In this document: positions 24,917 to 33,588 of the stretch, in pieces | Layout of the letters: each line of letters starts with the position of its first letter | Numbering within the stretch: position 1 is the first letter of the stretch | Origin: an uncultured Bacilli bacterium | GTDB lineage: Bacteria > Bacillota_I > Bacilli_A > RF39 > UBA660 | DNA length: 64,000 bases | Reading direction: 5' to 3' | NCBI GenBank assembly: GCA_934130235.1 | Contig: CAKOXU010000001.1 | Coordinates: 1-64,000, forward strand | Notes under the pieces: generated by a model | Database searches by the model: none | The model's input: the letters and a program-made list of their open reading frames with translations, nothing else | What the model was told of the DNA's origin: nothing | Translations under genes and position numbers: made by a program

Positions 24917-25933
24917 ATGAATAGTTTTTTAGAAGAAATAGAAAAATATGCGCGTGATATTGAATATCCTTATAAATCAATTAGTATAAACACACTTTCT
25001 TTGCCAGATATAATGTATGAAATTATTTGGAACATTATAGGCTATAATAAAAGTTATGATAATTTTAGATTAGAAAATATATTAATACTGTTTAATGACA
25101 ATTACGAAGCATGTTTAAGCATTTTAAATCCAATAAAAAAACAAGTATACGTTATAAAACAAGATCAGCAACATTTCACAGTCCAAAAGGCTATATTTAT
25201 AAAAGAAAAAGATTTTTTATATGATATTAGAAAAAGATATGATGAACATTATTTTTCAGCATTAAGTAAATTACCGCTAAATGAAAGGAAATTTATTAAA
25301 AATAGTAACGAAAAAGAAAATATGTTTGTAAATGAAATGCTTACATCATTAAATAAAATTAAGCAATATCTTTATTGGACTAAATTACAAAAAAGTATCA
25401 TGGAAGATTATAAATATAAAGAAAGAATTCGATTTGAATCTAATGAAATAGATAATGATGCAAATATAAAAACAGAATATCAAAAAACTACAATTCCTGA
25501 GGCACATGAAAGAAAACATGATATAGTATCTTTTTTAAAAAGGCATGATGTTTCTAGTAAATATAAACCCGATTATGATTTTTTCGCGACAGAAGAAAAC
25601 TCTCAAGAAGTATATTATGTTAAAGTATTTTTAAATAGAGCTAGAAAGTGTAAAATAATAATGGAACCTAAAAATGCGACTAAATATACTCTTGTTAAAC
25701 ATATTGATTCAGCAAAGTTAAATGAACAAGAAGTTAAAAAAATTGCAATTGATACACTTAAATTAACAAATAAACAAATAACTGATGCTAAAGATATTAC
25801 TAGACATACAAACACTTCTATTGAAGATTATAAAAAACTTCTCAAGTTTTTACTTGAAGATATTAATGATGTAAATCCTAATACTGCTAAAAGAATAAAA
25901 GAAGCAGAAAATAATGCAAAAAGAACGTTTTAA
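24917..25933 (+). CDS. Hypothetical soluble protein
   Basis: 338 residues, Lys/Asn/Tyr-rich, no signal or membrane segment, helical C-terminal third (residues ~255-338, with DITRHTNTSIEDYKKLLKF). No family recognised. It has its own promoter, is divergent from the pseudouridine synthase, and its stop overlaps the stop of the convergent gene within a shared terminator. Confidence 0.65.
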   Translation: MNSFLEEIEKYARDIEYPYKSISINTLSLPDIMYEIIWNIIGYNKSYDNFRLENILILFNDNYEACLSILNPIKKQVYVIKQDQQHFTVQKAIFIKEKDFLYDIRKRYDEHYFSALSKLPLNERKFIKNSNEKENMFVNEMLTSLNKIKQYLYWTKLQKSIMEDYKYKERIRFESNEIDNDANIKTEYQKTTIPEAHERKHDIVSFLKRHDVSSKYKPDYDFFATEENSQEVYYVKVFLNRARKCKIIMEPKNATKYTLVKHIDSAKLNEQEVKKIAIDTLKLTNKQITDAKDITRHTNTSIEDYKKLLKFLLEDINDVNPNTAKRIKEAENNAKRTF

Positions 25934-25945
25934 ACGTTCTTTTTT
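25922..25945. terminator. Two-way terminator holding two overlapping stop codons
   Basis: AGAACGTTTTAAACGTTCT (25922-25940) is nearly self-complementary with T tracts on both strands. The plus stop TAA (25931-25933) and minus stop TAA (25932-25930) overlap as TTAA in its centre. Confidence 0.85.
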
Positions 25946-27153
25946 AATCTATCAATCGCATAACTTAATCCAAGCTTTCCATATTCGTATGTAAATGATC
26001 CCTGCTGATATGCTATATAAGGTTTTCTAATTGGACCATCACATGAAAGTTCTATTGAACTTCCATTTGTAAATGTACCTGCAGCCATTATAACTTTATC
26101 ACTATAACCAGGCATATCCCATGGTGTTGGTATAGAAAAACTATCTACAGGAGACCCCTCTTGTATACCCTGGCAGTACTTAATTAAATCTTCACTATTA
26201 TTAAATATAATATTTTGTACTATATCAGCTCTAATATCATTATATTTAGGCTCAACTTCATATCCGAGCTTTTCTAATGTATAGCTTGTTAAAATTGCAG
26301 TTTTTAATGCTGATCTTACTACATTAGGTGCATTAAATAATCCCATCAATATTTCTCTATTCATATTCATAGATGGACCTATTTCTTTACCTTCTCCGGG
26401 AACGGTAAGCCTTTCACTTATTAAATCTATTAAATCAGAATCTCCTACTATATAAGCACCACTTCTAGCTATACAACCTCCCAAATTTTTAATCAAAGAC
26501 CCAACGCATACATTAGCACCTATTTCTATTGGCTCTTTTTTATTTACAAACTCACAATAACAATTATCTATCATTATAATTATAGAGTTATCTATTTTTT
26601 TAACACAATCTATAAGTTTTTCTAATTTATCAATTGTAATACTCTTTCTTGTTGAATAACCTTTTGATCTTTGTACATATAGCAACTTAACAGAAGACTT
26701 TTTTAATCTTTCAATAATCATATCATAATCAAAATCATTATTTACTAAGTCAATTTGTTCATAATTAATGCCAAAACTCATTAATGATGAATTATTTTTT
26801 TTAAGTCCAATAACCTCGTGCAACGTATCATACGGAGTTCCACTTACACATAACATCGTATCATTCGGTCTCAATATACCAAAAAGTGCTACCGTTAAGG
26901 CATGAGTCCCACTAATAAGTTGACTTCTTACTAAAGCTGATTGACTTTTAAAAATTGTCGCATAAATACTTTCGATCTTATCTCTACCTATATCCGAATA
27001 TCCATATCCAGTGGTTGTATTAAAATGCACCTCTGATAATTTATTTAACTTAAAAGATTCTAAAACTTTATTACTATTATAAAGACACACTTCATCGACA
27101 TCCTTGTATATATCAACTAAATCTTTTTCATATTCATTTAATACATCTAACAT
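25930..27153 (-). CDS. Aluminium-resistance/methionine gamma-lyase-like PLP enzyme (YnbB family)
   Basis: 407 residues. The N-terminal segment with TTGYGYSDIGRDKIE and the ALVRSQLISGTHAL stretch are signatures of the Alum_res family, a fold-type I PLP group related to cystathionine/methionine gamma-lyases. The probable PLP Lys lies in GSLIKNLGG, with the Asp in MIDNCYCE. The physiological substrate is uncertain; C-S lyase activity is inferred from fold. GGAGGG precedes the ATG, two bases after the SDR gene, so both are one operon. Confidence 0.88.
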   Translation of the reverse strand: MLDVLNEYEKDLVDIYKDVDEVCLYNSNKVLESFKLNKLSEVHFNTTTGYGYSDIGRDKIESIYATIFKSQSALVRSQLISGTHALTVALFGILRPNDTMLCVSGTPYDTLHEVIGLKKNNSSLMSFGINYEQIDLVNNDFDYDMIIERLKKSSVKLLYVQRSKGYSTRKSITIDKLEKLIDCVKKIDNSIIIMIDNCYCEFVNKKEPIEIGANVCVGSLIKNLGGCIARSGAYIVGDSDLIDLISERLTVPGEGKEIGPSMNMNREILMGLFNAPNVVRSALKTAILTSYTLEKLGYEVEPKYNDIRADIVQNIIFNNSEDLIKYCQGIQEGSPVDSFSIPTPWDMPGYSDKVIMAAGTFTNGSSIELSCDGPIRKPYIAYQQGSFTYEYGKLGLSYAIDRLKKNV

Positions 27154-27155
27154 AT

Positions 27156-27854
27156 TTATCCCTCCATAACTATTACACTACCACTTTTATAGTCACTATC
27201 TATTAAAAATAGTATTTTTAAAGCAACCTCTTTAGGATCAATTAATTTATATTGTCCAATACGATTCATTTCCTTTTCTAAATATTCCGGATTCATTTCC
27301 ATAACACTTTCCGTAGATACCCAATTTGGACATATAACATAAAATTTAATATTTGAAATAGCTAAGCTTAATGACTTAGTTAAATTAATCAACCCTGCCT
27401 TAGATGCAGAGTAATCAATATTAAGACTTTGATAAGTATCAATACCATCAGTACTAGAAATATTTATAACAATACCTTGATCCATTATATTTTTAAATTT
27501 TTTGACAAGTAAAAATGGCGCAACCAAATTCACCTCTAACACATTCATAAACTCATCTTTTGTTTTATATTCAATCTCATTATCAATACTTAAAGCCGCA
27601 TTATTAACGAGAATATCTATATGAGAATATTTAGTGCTGACCTCATTATAAAATTTTTCTATAGAATTTAAATCACGCAAATCAAGCTTATAAAATGTAC
27701 CTTTTACTCCAATTGAATTAATTCTTCTTTGAACAGACGAAATATCACTAGAATTATATGTACCTACAATGTCATATCCATCACGAGCTAAAGATAGTGC
27801 GATTTCTTTTCCTATTCCTTTAGCACATCCAGTAATAATTGCCACACGCTTCAT
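27156..27854 (-). CDS. Short-chain dehydrogenase/reductase (FabG-like)
   Basis: 232 residues. Rossmann glycine motif TGCAKGIGKE (~9-18), NNAA, and catalytic Ser-Tyr-Lys (NISSTDG, YSASKAG) are in place. FabG-like enzymes reduce 3-oxoacyl-ACP, but many SDRs act on other small molecules; with an Alum_res enzyme next to it, a fatty-acid role is not certain. ATG 27854 follows GGTGATTTG; the TTG just before it is not needed as a start. Confidence 0.88.
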   Translation of the reverse strand: MKRVAIITGCAKGIGKEIALSLARDGYDIVGTYNSSDISSVQRRINSIGVKGTFYKLDLRDLNSIEKFYNEVSTKYSHIDILVNNAALSIDNEIEYKTKDEFMNVLEVNLVAPFLLVKKFKNIMDQGIVINISSTDGIDTYQSLNIDYSASKAGLINLTKSLSLAISNIKFYVICPNWVSTESVMEMNPEYLEKEMNRIGQYKLIDPKEVALKILFLIDSDYKSGSVIVMEG

Positions 27855-27888
27855 CAAATCACCAATAGTATTTTATCACATAATAATT

Positions 27889-27915
27889 AAAAAGTGTAAA
27901 TAATTTACACTTTTT
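27889..27915 (-). terminator. Terminator of the phosphoketolase gene
   Basis: GTGTAAAT and ATTTACAC form a near-perfect hairpin followed on the minus strand by T residues. A TTTACA within its second arm may also be the -35 box for the SDR operon. The rest of the gap 27855-27995 holds nothing else I can name. Confidence 0.65.
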
Positions 27916-27995
27916 TTATTTTAAATATAAGTTATAATATTTTCATTATTTAAAAAGTTAATATAAAAGTAATAATAAGTAATATATTTACAAAA

Positions 27996-30329
27996 TCATT
28001 GCCATTTCCAATTCCTTACAGATTCCATGTCAATACCATATTCTTTTATATACCTTTTGTGATATTCTAACATGTCATCACACCATTTATCAACTATATT
28101 TTTATTCTTTAAATCTAAATATTTTAAGGCATCCTTAATCAAGGAAAATCTATCTATTTTATTTTGTACACGCATATCAAATGGAGTTGTAATAGTTCCT
28201 TCTTCTATATAACCATGAACATGTAAATTTTGATTAGTCCTATTATATGTCAATTCATGAATTAAATTTGGATATCCATGAAAATTAAATATTATTGGTT
28301 TATCTTTTGTAAATAAATTATCATATGCCTCATTACTTAATCCATGAGGATGAACTTTATCTGATTGTAATCTCATTAAATCAACCACATTTATAAATCT
28401 AATTTTTAAACTAGGATATATCTTGTTCAATATAGAAATAGCAGCTATAGACTCCAAAGTAGGCGTATCACCGCATCCAACCATTACTAAATCGGGATCA
28501 CCATTATCATTAGATGCAAAGTTCCATATTCCTACGCCTTGCTTACAATGTTCTATAGCTTCATCCATTGTTAACCATTGTTCTCTTGGATGTTTAGAAG
28601 CTATAATAATATTAATATAGTTTTTACTTCTTATACAATGATCAAATACTGATAGTAAACAATTAGTATCAGCTGGTAAATATACTCGTGAAATATCAGC
28701 TTTTTTTGTAATAACATGATTTAAAAAGCCTGGATCTTGATGTGTATAACCATTATGATCTTGTTGCCAAACATGCGAAGTAAGTAAATAATTTAATGAG
28801 CTTATAGGTTTTCTCCAATCTAATTCATTAGACACTTTCAACCATTTTGCATGTTGACTCATCATAGAATCAATTACTCTAACAAATGCTTCATACGAAT
28901 CAAAAACGCCATGTCTACCAGTAAGAATATATCCCTCTAACATTCCTTCACAAACATGTTCTGATAGATAAGAATCAATTACTCTACCATCATCACTCAA
29001 AAATTCATCATTATCTTTTCTTTCGGCGTTAAATTGCCTATTTGTATCTTCAAAAATATGATTTAATCTATTAGACAAAGCCTCATCAGGGCCAAATACT
29101 CTAAAGTTATTTGGATTATTGCTGATTATATCTCTAATAAAATTACCAAGTTCCATCATGTCTTGTTTTATAACACTTCCAGGATATGGAACATTTATTT
29201 CATACTTTCTAAAATTAGGAACATTTAACTCTTTAAGCAATAATCCTCCATTAGAATTTTTATTGCTACCCATTCTTAATTCTTTAGGCGGAACAAGAAT
29301 TTTTAAAACATCCTTAAATGTTCCATCTACATTAAACAAATCCTCTGGCTTATAACTTCTAAGCCAATTTTCAAGTGCCCTAACATCACTTTCATTATTA
29401 ATAGTAATTGGAACTTGATGTGCTCTAAAAGTTCCTTCTATTTGCTTATCTAATACTTTCTTTGGTCCAGTCCACCCTTTAGGAGTTTTTAAAACTATCA
29501 TAGGATAAATAGGTCTTTTTGTACTATCACTATTTTTTATGAGCTTAATCATAGACACACATTCATCCATAGCTTTAGCCATAGCATTGTGATATTCAAT
29601 TGGTTCAGTATTGGAATTAATTTCTACAAATATAGGTAAATAACCGCAACCATATAAATAAAACTTTAATTCAGAAGTTGAAATACGTGATAATATAGTT
29701 GGATTAGATATTTTATATCCATTTAAATGAAGAATAGGTAAAACTATACCATCTTTTTTTGGATTAATAAGTTTGTTTATGTTCCATGAAGTAGAAAGCG
29801 GACCAGTTTCTGCTTCACCATCACCTATTATACACGGAACTATTAAATCGGGGTTGTCTAATACTGCACCATATGCATGCATTAAACTATATCCTAATTC
29901 CCCACCTTCATTTATGCTTCCAGGTGTTTCAGGAGCAACATGACTTGATACACCACCTGGAAAAGAAAATTGCTTGAATAACTTTTGCATTCCTTCTATA
30001 TCTTGAGTTATGTTTGGATAAACTTCTGTATAGCTACCTTCTAAATAAGTTTGAGATACACAAGCATTTCCCCCATGACCAGGGCCAACTACTAACATCA
30101 TATTTAAATTATACTTTTTTATTATTCTGTTTAAATGAGTATATATAAAATTTTGCCCAGGAACAGTACCCCAATGTCCGACTATTTTTTTCTTTATATC
30201 ATCTTTGTCAAGAGGTCTTAAAAGCAATGGATTAGAAAGTAAATATAATTGCCCTACAGCTAAATAATTACTAGCCCTAAAATATGCATCAAGCGCGACT
30301 ACTTCCTCATTAGTTAATATTCTTTCCAT
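27996..30329 (-). CDS. xfp: D-xylulose 5-phosphate/D-fructose 6-phosphate phosphoketolase
   Basis: 777 residues, the normal family length. ThDP- and phosphate-dependent cleavage of Xu5P (and F6P) to acetyl phosphate plus GAP (or E4P). Visible signatures: GHWGTVPGQNFIYTHLN, the GPGHGG(N) loop, SFPGGVSSH, the ThDP motif IGDGEAETGPL and the GYTHQDPGF region. It implies a phosphoketolase route giving ATP through acetate kinase. GAGGGAT precedes the ATG. It is monocistronic, ending in its own hairpin. Confidence 0.96.
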   Translation of the reverse strand: MERILTNEEVVALDAYFRASNYLAVGQLYLLSNPLLLRPLDKDDIKKKIVGHWGTVPGQNFIYTHLNRIIKKYNLNMMLVVGPGHGGNACVSQTYLEGSYTEVYPNITQDIEGMQKLFKQFSFPGGVSSHVAPETPGSINEGGELGYSLMHAYGAVLDNPDLIVPCIIGDGEAETGPLSTSWNINKLINPKKDGIVLPILHLNGYKISNPTILSRISTSELKFYLYGCGYLPIFVEINSNTEPIEYHNAMAKAMDECVSMIKLIKNSDSTKRPIYPMIVLKTPKGWTGPKKVLDKQIEGTFRAHQVPITINNESDVRALENWLRSYKPEDLFNVDGTFKDVLKILVPPKELRMGSNKNSNGGLLLKELNVPNFRKYEINVPYPGSVIKQDMMELGNFIRDIISNNPNNFRVFGPDEALSNRLNHIFEDTNRQFNAERKDNDEFLSDDGRVIDSYLSEHVCEGMLEGYILTGRHGVFDSYEAFVRVIDSMMSQHAKWLKVSNELDWRKPISSLNYLLTSHVWQQDHNGYTHQDPGFLNHVITKKADISRVYLPADTNCLLSVFDHCIRSKNYINIIIASKHPREQWLTMDEAIEHCKQGVGIWNFASNDNGDPDLVMVGCGDTPTLESIAAISILNKIYPSLKIRFINVVDLMRLQSDKVHPHGLSNEAYDNLFTKDKPIIFNFHGYPNLIHELTYNRTNQNLHVHGYIEEGTITTPFDMRVQNKIDRFSLIKDALKYLDLKNKNIVDKWCDDMLEYHKRYIKEYGIDMESVRNWKWQ

Positions 30330-30393
30330 ACTATCCCTCTATTCTTCTAAAACTATTATATAACATTTTTACCTTTTTAACAATGTTAAAAAC

Positions 30394-31839
30394 TTATTTA
30401 TCTAACTTTATACTATAAGTACTTGGACCAGTTAACACATTACCTTCTATATCAAAACTTGAACCATGACATGGACACTCCCACGTTTTTTCGATTTCAT
30501 TAAACACTAGTGAGCACTTCATATGTGGACAAATATTTTTAACTTTATAATCTTTATCCTTTCCATGATATACACCTACATCCATGCCATTTTCTTTAAC
30601 CACTTCTGCATATTCATAAAAACTATGATTCTTAACTAATTTATTTTTTACAAATGTACAACCAGTAACCAAATTATTCTTAATAGCATTTATAGATCTA
30701 TTTAAACTAAATGGTCTATTTAAACTAAAAATATGAGAATAATTATTTTTACTATTAGTTATATAGTCAGATATAATCATTCCAGACAAAACACCATTAG
30801 TCATTCCCCACTTATTAAATGCGGTAGAAATATACATTGTATCATTAATTTTATCAATATATGGAATGGAATCATTACTCATAACATCATGTGTACTCCA
30901 CATATAATCGTATTTTTCATTGAAATAACACTTAAATTTATCCTCTAATTCAGAAAATTGTTTTTTATAATTTATATAAAAATTGCCATGTGAATTAGAA
31001 GAAAATAGTAAATTATCTTTATAACTTCTCATTGAAATAGTTGGCTTAAGTGCTGTAATAGATGATAGTTTATCAACCTTTATTTTTGATGATAAAACAT
31101 ATGATCTTTCAATATGTGTTTTAAGAGGTATAAAAGCAGGTACTATAAAAAAAGGATAGTGAGTTGCTACTACTATTCTACTACATGTAATATTTCCTTT
31201 ATTAGTATGCACACAATAATTATTGTTACACTTATCTATATAAAGAACCTTTGTATTTTCATATACTTTGTGATTTTTTTTAATAATTTTTTTTAAAGAA
31301 TAAACATATTTTAAAGGATTAAAAATAGCTGTATTATAAAGCATAATACCATATACAACAGGATAATTATTAGGAAGTTTATTAATAACTTTATACTTAA
31401 TGTTAAACCTATTATAAAAATCTTCTTCTTTCTTGATAATTTTTATGTCCTTTGTATTATTAGTAAATATACAGCTATTTACTCTTTCAAAATCACAATC
31501 AATATTATACTTTTTTATAATACTCTCTACTCTTTTAATAGCAACTGTTTGTGATTTATAATACTTAAACGCTGTATCAATACCATAATTATTAATTATT
31601 TTATTATAAATAGATCCTTGTGCATACGTAAGTTTACCCGTGGATTTACCTGTTGTACCACTACCAACTTCATTCATTTCTACCATTGTAAAATCAACGT
31701 CTTTTTCGTGTAATTCTATTCCTATTGACATTCCAGATATTCCACACCCTATAATAAGTGTTTCAGTATTAATATCACTTTTTAATACGTCTTTTTTACT
31801 ATTTTTAACAGTACTACTCCAAATAGATTTGTTTATCAT
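30394..31839 (-). CDS. FAD-dependent oxidoreductase with C-terminal Rieske domain (YhfW-like)
   Basis: 481 residues. The DAO-type FAD domain begins with LIIGCGISGMSIGIELHE; the C-terminal ~80 residues form a Rieske [2Fe-2S] domain with ligands in CPHMKC and CPCHGSSF. This fusion is typical of Bacillus YhfW; electron donor and acceptor are unknown. The start is ATG 31839 behind GGTGAT. A longer frame from 31926 would overlap the XRE gene and lacks a good site. It lies just downstream of a small XRE regulator. Confidence 0.88.
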   Translation of the reverse strand: MINKSIWSSTVKNSKKDVLKSDINTETLIIGCGISGMSIGIELHEKDVDFTMVEMNEVGSGTTGKSTGKLTYAQGSIYNKIINNYGIDTAFKYYKSQTVAIKRVESIIKKYNIDCDFERVNSCIFTNNTKDIKIIKKEEDFYNRFNIKYKVINKLPNNYPVVYGIMLYNTAIFNPLKYVYSLKKIIKKNHKVYENTKVLYIDKCNNNYCVHTNKGNITCSRIVVATHYPFFIVPAFIPLKTHIERSYVLSSKIKVDKLSSITALKPTISMRSYKDNLLFSSNSHGNFYINYKKQFSELEDKFKCYFNEKYDYMWSTHDVMSNDSIPYIDKINDTMYISTAFNKWGMTNGVLSGMIISDYITNSKNNYSHIFSLNRPFSLNRSINAIKNNLVTGCTFVKNKLVKNHSFYEYAEVVKENGMDVGVYHGKDKDYKVKNICPHMKCSLVFNEIEKTWECPCHGSSFDIEGNVLTGPSTYSIKLDK

Positions 31840-31894
31840 TATATCACCAATATATATAGTACAAATAATAAAAACTATATTCAAAAATATAATA

Positions 31895-32137
31895 CTATTC
31901 AAAAAATTTGTCCATAGAAACTCCAAGTACTACAGATATTTTATACAAAGTATCAATCGAGCAACCAATTGCACCTTTCTTATATTCTAATCTTCTAATA
32001 AAATCATAAGATTTTCCAACATCTACCGCCAATTGCTCCTGAGTAATATTAGCAAGTTTTCTATACTTTTTAATATTTAAAGATATCTTAACCATTATAT
32101 TTTCATCAAAATCAAATTCACGCTTAAATGTAGCCAT
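31895..32137 (-). CDS. Small XRE-family transcriptional regulator
   Basis: 80 residues with one helix-turn-helix (~20-75: LNIKKYRKLANITQEQLAVD, KSYDFIRRLEYKKGAIG). A Cro/C1-type DNA-binding protein without a sensor domain. It precedes the FAD/Rieske gene on the same strand and is divergent from a DUF4190-like membrane protein. The shared intergenic region carries GTCCTRTTTA direct repeats that may be its operator. GGGGTGAT lies before the ATG. Confidence 0.85.
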   Translation of the reverse strand: MATFKREFDFDENIMVKISLNIKKYRKLANITQEQLAVDVGKSYDFIRRLEYKKGAIGCSIDTLYKISVVLGVSMDKFFE

Positions 32138-32160
32138 GACATATCACCCCTATATATATT

Positions 32161-32230
32161 GTCCTATTTATGGCTTTTTATGTCCGGGAACAAGAAAGTC
32201 CTGTTTAGGGGTACTCACAGGTCCTGTTTT
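32161..32230. promoter_or_regulatory. Direct repeats GTCCTRTTTA in a divergent intergenic region
   Basis: GTCCTATTTA at 32161, GTCCTGTTTA at 32198 and GTCCTGTTTT at 32221, with a further GTCC at 32182. The last copy is just upstream of TATAAT (32235-32240). They are a candidate binding array for the adjacent XRE protein. Confidence 0.5.
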
Positions 32231-32264
32231 ATGCTATAATAGTAATTGAAAGGAGTGTGAATAT

Positions 32265-32873
32265 ATGTCAAATGCTACAGTAAATAAAAAAAGTGGTTTA
32301 GCTACCGCTGGATTAATTCTTGGAATTATAGGTACTGCGCTATCATTTATTCCTATAATTAATAATGCTGCCTTCGTAATAGGAATATTTGCATTAATAT
32401 TTGGAATTATAGCATTAATAAAAAAGGAAACTAAAGGTAAAACTATTGCCAGTATTATTCTCGGTATTGCAGCCATTTCTATTACATTACTAATGCAGCA
32501 AGCAGCTTCTAATGCCATAGATGAAGTATCAAAAGAAATTGACAAAATAACTGGTGATAATACAGAAGAAGTACTAAATAAAGATGTCGACATAACTTTA
32601 GGCGATTTTATAGCCACAACTGATGAATACGGTTTTACTAATACTAAACTTGTTGTAACAGTAAAAAATACTACTGACAGCAAAAAATCATATTCTATTC
32701 ATATTGAAGCAGTTGATGCAGATGGTAAAAGAATAGAAGATGATTATGTCTATGCAAATGACTTAACAGCTGGTCAGACTCAAGATTTTGAAATTTTTAA
32801 TTTAGTTCAAGACGAAAAAGTAGACTTACTTAAAAATGCAACTTTTAAAATTGTAGAAGCATCTGCTTACTAA
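32265..32873 (+). CDS. DUF4190-like membrane protein with an external domain
   Basis: 202 residues. Two or three membrane helices (~12-33, 36-52, 60-77) with the Gly-rich pattern of DUF4190 (GLILGIIG, IFGIIALI), then a soluble Ig-like domain (~108-200; TNTKLVVTVKNTTDSKKSYS) like FxLYD/DUF4352 domains. It is exposed outside the cell; function unknown. GAAAGGAG precedes the ATG. Confidence 0.75.
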   Translation: MSNATVNKKSGLATAGLILGIIGTALSFIPIINNAAFVIGIFALIFGIIALIKKETKGKTIASIILGIAAISITLLMQQAASNAIDEVSKEIDKITGDNTEEVLNKDVDITLGDFIATTDEYGFTNTKLVVTVKNTTDSKKSYSIHIEAVDADGKRIEDDYVYANDLTAGQTQDFEIFNLVQDEKVDLLKNATFKIVEASAY

Positions 32874-32880
32874 AAAACAA

Positions 32881-32911
32881 AAAATACTTTAAAATTTAAA
32901 GTATTTTTTTC
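32881..32911. terminator. Two-way terminator between the DUF4190-like gene and tRNA-His
   Basis: AAAATACTTT (32881-32890) and AAAGTATTTT (32898-32907) pair, with T tracts on both strands. Confidence 0.8.
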
Positions 32912-32944
32912 ATAAAAAAACAGTATAACTGTTAATTACCAAAA

Positions 32945-33021
32945 TGGGGCGAGTATAGGGATTCGAACCCTAGCATAATGGAACCACAATCCACCGTGTT
33001 AACCCCTTCACCATACTCGCC
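32945..33021 (-). tRNA. tRNA-His (anticodon GTG)
   Basis: On the minus strand the acceptor arm, the anticodon loop TTGTGGT (anticodon GTG) and the T-arm GGTTCGAATCC fold normally. The extra 5' G pairs with C73, the His identity element, and CCA is encoded. Confidence 0.97.
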
Positions 33022-33117
33022 ATATAAGCCACATTTGACTTACGAAATATATTTTAACAAATTTTATTTGTTTTGTCTACATTTTTTTATAATATTATTT
33101 AAATTAGACGCATGCCT

Positions 33118-33147
33118 ATACACAACTTAGCCCAAATCATAGTATAA
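33118..33147 (+). promoter_or_regulatory. Candidate mother-cell (sigma-E-like) promoter of cotJ
   Basis: ATA at 33118-33120, 17 bases, then CATAGTAT at 33138 resembles the sigma-E pattern (ATA..., CATACAnT) with mismatches; CATAnnnTA also fits a sigma-K -10 box. The cotJ operon of Bacillus is sigma-E-dependent. No good sigma-A promoter is seen here. Confidence 0.35.
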
Positions 33148-33162
33148 ATCGAGGAGGATTTT

Positions 33163-33579
33163 ATGAATAACTACCCAAATTTTATAAATTTTAAAAATAT
33201 GTATGATAATAAAGAAGTAAAAAGTACTACTGATAATTTGTATGATGTTTATAATGGTTTTATACGAGGAAATATGTTTAAAAATTTATATGACTCTTAT
33301 AAGATAAAAGAACCTTTCGAAATTAAGCCTATGAATGAACAGGCTGAAATTTTAACAAAAATTAATTCTTTAGGTTTTGCGATGATTGATTTAGATTTGT
33401 ATCTCGATATTTATTCTAATGATACTGATATGATCAATTTATATAATCAATTTAGATCAGAAAAAGAAAGATTACAAAGCGTATATGAAAGTAAGTATGG
33501 GCCGCTAACTTTAAATAGTGAGGCTTTAAATACTACACCATGGGCTTGGAATAATATGCCATGGCCATGGGAATCATAG
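33163..33579 (+). CDS. Spore coat protein, CotJA-CotJB fusion
   Basis: 138 residues. Residues ~60-138 match CotJB (helix with MIDLDLYLDIYSNDTDMI, SKYGPL, and the Trp-rich end WAWNNMPWPWES). Residues ~25-48 (NGFIRGNMFKNLYDSYK) resemble the C-terminal part of CotJA (EALRRGTLWPALYDPY). In Bacillus cotJA and cotJB are separate genes of about 80 codons each, so this looks like a fusion with a shortened CotJA. GAGGAGG precedes the ATG; cotJC follows 9 bases later. Confidence 0.8.
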   Translation: MNNYPNFINFKNMYDNKEVKSTTDNLYDVYNGFIRGNMFKNLYDSYKIKEPFEIKPMNEQAEILTKINSLGFAMIDLDLYLDIYSNDTDMINLYNQFRSEKERLQSVYESKYGPLTLNSEALNTTPWAWNNMPWPWES

Positions 33580-33588
33580 GAGGTTAAT

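Noticed and set aside
32234..32683. Minus-strand frame opposite the DUF4190-like gene
   Set aside because: Antisense shadow; the plus strand has promoter, ribosome site and a recognisable domain.
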